DNA of 64,000 bases, taken from Xiheimicrobium sp052034585 (lineage in GTDB: Bacteria; Myxococcota; Myxococcia; Myxococcales; Myxococcaceae). The position numbers and the translations under genes are program-made. The stretch is taken from NCBI GenBank assembly GCA_052034585.1, contig JBPOIJ010000005.1, positions 1 through 64,000 on the forward strand. The letters run 5' to 3'. The notes below the pieces were generated by a model, which did not search any database, was not told where the DNA came from, and saw nothing but the letters and a program-made list of their open reading frames with translations. Below, one piece after another: positions 63,112 through 64,000 of the stretch. Position 1 is the first letter of the stretch; each line of letters opens with the position of its first letter.

Positions 63112-63288
63112 CACGACCCGAGCATCACGAGGAGCTGGCTTCGGGCGGACGCGCGGATCAGGCCGTGGTGAGGGGGCTGATCAGCGCTGTCCGCCGTTGA
63201 TGATCGTCAGCGCGTCCGTCACAGGTTCGTCAGGAATGCCCTCGGGCGGTGGAATCTCGTTCGAGGAGTCCGCTATCTCGCCCGCCCC

Positions 63289-64000
63289 GTGCGCGCGCTC
63301 CTCCTCTTCGTCCTCCTTGCGGGTTGCCCAAAGCCGATGGCGAAGGGCACGCCACCCCAGCGGTTCTGCCCGTACGGGCCCGGCTGTGAGAAGGGCAATG
63401 ACGGCGTCTTCAAGGCCGGCATCGCTGCGGTCAAGGTGACCCCGGCCTTCGAACGCCCCCGGCCCGACTTTCTCCGGCGAGTCGGTGACTGCAGCGAGGT
63501 GGCGCCGCTCGGCCTCGACGGCCAGAAGCGCTGCGGCAAGCTCGTCGACAACGCCTTCACCGAAGACTGCGGGGTCGACCGGAAGTGCCCGGGAGCGATG
63601 GGCTATTCGGGCCCCGACGCCGACGGCTCCGAGGCCGACGGCCGGCCTGACTTCTTCTCCGACTGCGGTCGCGATCGACGCTGCCCAGGCGAAGCGGGGT
63701 ACCCAGGCCCCGACCCCGACGGCTCCGAGGGCGACGGGAAGTTCCAGGGCATGTGGATGGCGGGCTTCGGCCCCACCACTCCCGCCTTCGACGTTCACGA
63801 CGACCTCTGGGCCCGCGCCGTCGTGCTCGAGAATGGAGACGTCTCCATCGCGCTCGTCTCGGTCGACGCGGTGGGCGTGTTTCGAGACGACGTGCAGCGC
63901 ATTCGCGACCGCATCGCCAAACGAAACCAGGGCGTGCCCGACTACGTGCTCGTCTCTGCCACCCACACCCACGAAGGCGTCGACACCATGGGCCAGTGGG
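63289..64000 (+). CDS. Neutral-ceramidase-like lipoprotein, 3' end outside the window
   Basis: Frame open to the window edge from GTG 63289; 237 codons are visible. The signal is short, V-R-A-L-L-L-F-V-L-L-A-G-C, with lipobox L-A-G-C. A Cys-rich segment (about 25-140) has repeats C-x-x-D-R-x-C-P-G with a calcium-binding-like P-D-A/P-D-G-S-E pattern. The N-terminal ceramidase domain starts near 145: G-F-G-P-T-T-P-A-F-D-V-H-D-D-L-W-A-R-A, then L-V-S-V-D-A-V-G and at the very end A-T-H-T-H-E-G. These match neutral/alkaline non-lysosomal ceramidase (PF04734), in which these His bind zinc. It hydrolyses ceramide outside the cell or in the envelope. A mate of the alkaline-ceramidase gene at 45060 in function only. 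Confidence 0.8.
   Translation, partial: MRALLLFVLLAGCPKPMAKGTPPQRFCPYGPGCEKGNDGVFKAGIAAVKVTPAFERPRPDFLRRVGDCSEVAPLGLDGQKRCGKLVDNAFTEDCGVDRKCPGAMGYSGPDADGSEADGRPDFFSDCGRDRRCPGEAGYPGPDPDGSEGDGKFQGMWMAGFGPTTPAFDVHDDLWARAVVLENGDVSIALVSVDAVGVFRDDVQRIRDRIAKRNQGVPDYVLVSATHTHEGVDTMGQW

Overview
The window is high-GC DNA from a myxobacterium (phylum Myxococcota, most likely suborder Cystobacterineae). I base this on Gly-Gly-Ser-Ala/Thr spacers in secreted proteins, two MYXO-CTERM-type C-termini, Asp-Ala-Gly tails, a DUF2378 (TIGR02265) protein of the Myxococcus paralogous family, an FHA-linked sigma-54 activator, many lipoproteins of unknown role and frequent GTG starts. I found no tRNA, rRNA, insertion sequence, prophage, CRISPR array or origin. 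Coding density is very high. The only gene-free stretch above 300 bp is 61207-61590.

Layout. 2-8065: end of a large repeat-spaced surface protein with a clear terminator, a MOSC protein, a HIT hydrolase, a putative zinc peptidase paired with a small helical protein, divergent Gre-factor and thioesterase genes, and a Cys-rich lipoprotein with metal-binding and Kazal-like parts. 8212-14320: a tight four-gene operon with a protein ending in three W-M-x-D-F motifs, two paralogous von Willebrand A (vWA) proteins with metal-binding tails, and a P1B-4-type metal ATPase with a five-fold His/Cys repeat at its N-terminus. This is my best candidate for an undescribed system. 14392-21425: lipoproteins and secreted proteins, with a CBS-pair protein. 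21524-26597: GT2 glycosyltransferase and methyltransferase, a MYXO-CTERM protein and a GH3 glycosidase, linked by short overlaps or gaps. 26704-31663: glutamine amidotransferase, DUF2378, and a minus-strand run of TetR, U32 protein and chorismate mutase. The last two overlap by 4 bp, which fits the prephenate need of U32 RNA hydroxylases.

31712-38205: a secreted alpha/beta hydrolase behind two TetR-type operators, the FHA/sigma-54 activator, a TerB-like protein, a small protein with four CX3C motifs, and a large VIT/vWA/TPR protein. 38209-45079: sodium:solute symporter, hybrid histidine kinase, a membrane-anchored TAXI-like receptor overlapping an alkyladenine DNA glycosylase, a secreted protein made of two ribosomal L7/L12 C-terminal domains, and a haloalkane dehalogenase. 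45060-53710: alkaline-ceramidase family protein, TPR/leucine-rich protein, FAD/NAD(P) reductase, lipoprotein, a membrane protein with four P-A-W motifs, and a second MYXO-CTERM protein. 53718-64000: RskA/cupin anti-sigma-like protein, small secreted proteins, a TonB-dependent receptor carrying its own TonB-like domain, an outer-membrane protein with a Pro/Ala linker, an astacin-like metalloprotease with two PPC domains behind an AT-rich structured leader, and the start of a neutral-ceramidase-like lipoprotein.

Recurring themes are metal handling, an envelope rich in secreted repeat proteins, and two unrelated ceramidase families, consistent with sphingolipid metabolism. All functions are inferred from sequence patterns read by eye; no database search was run.
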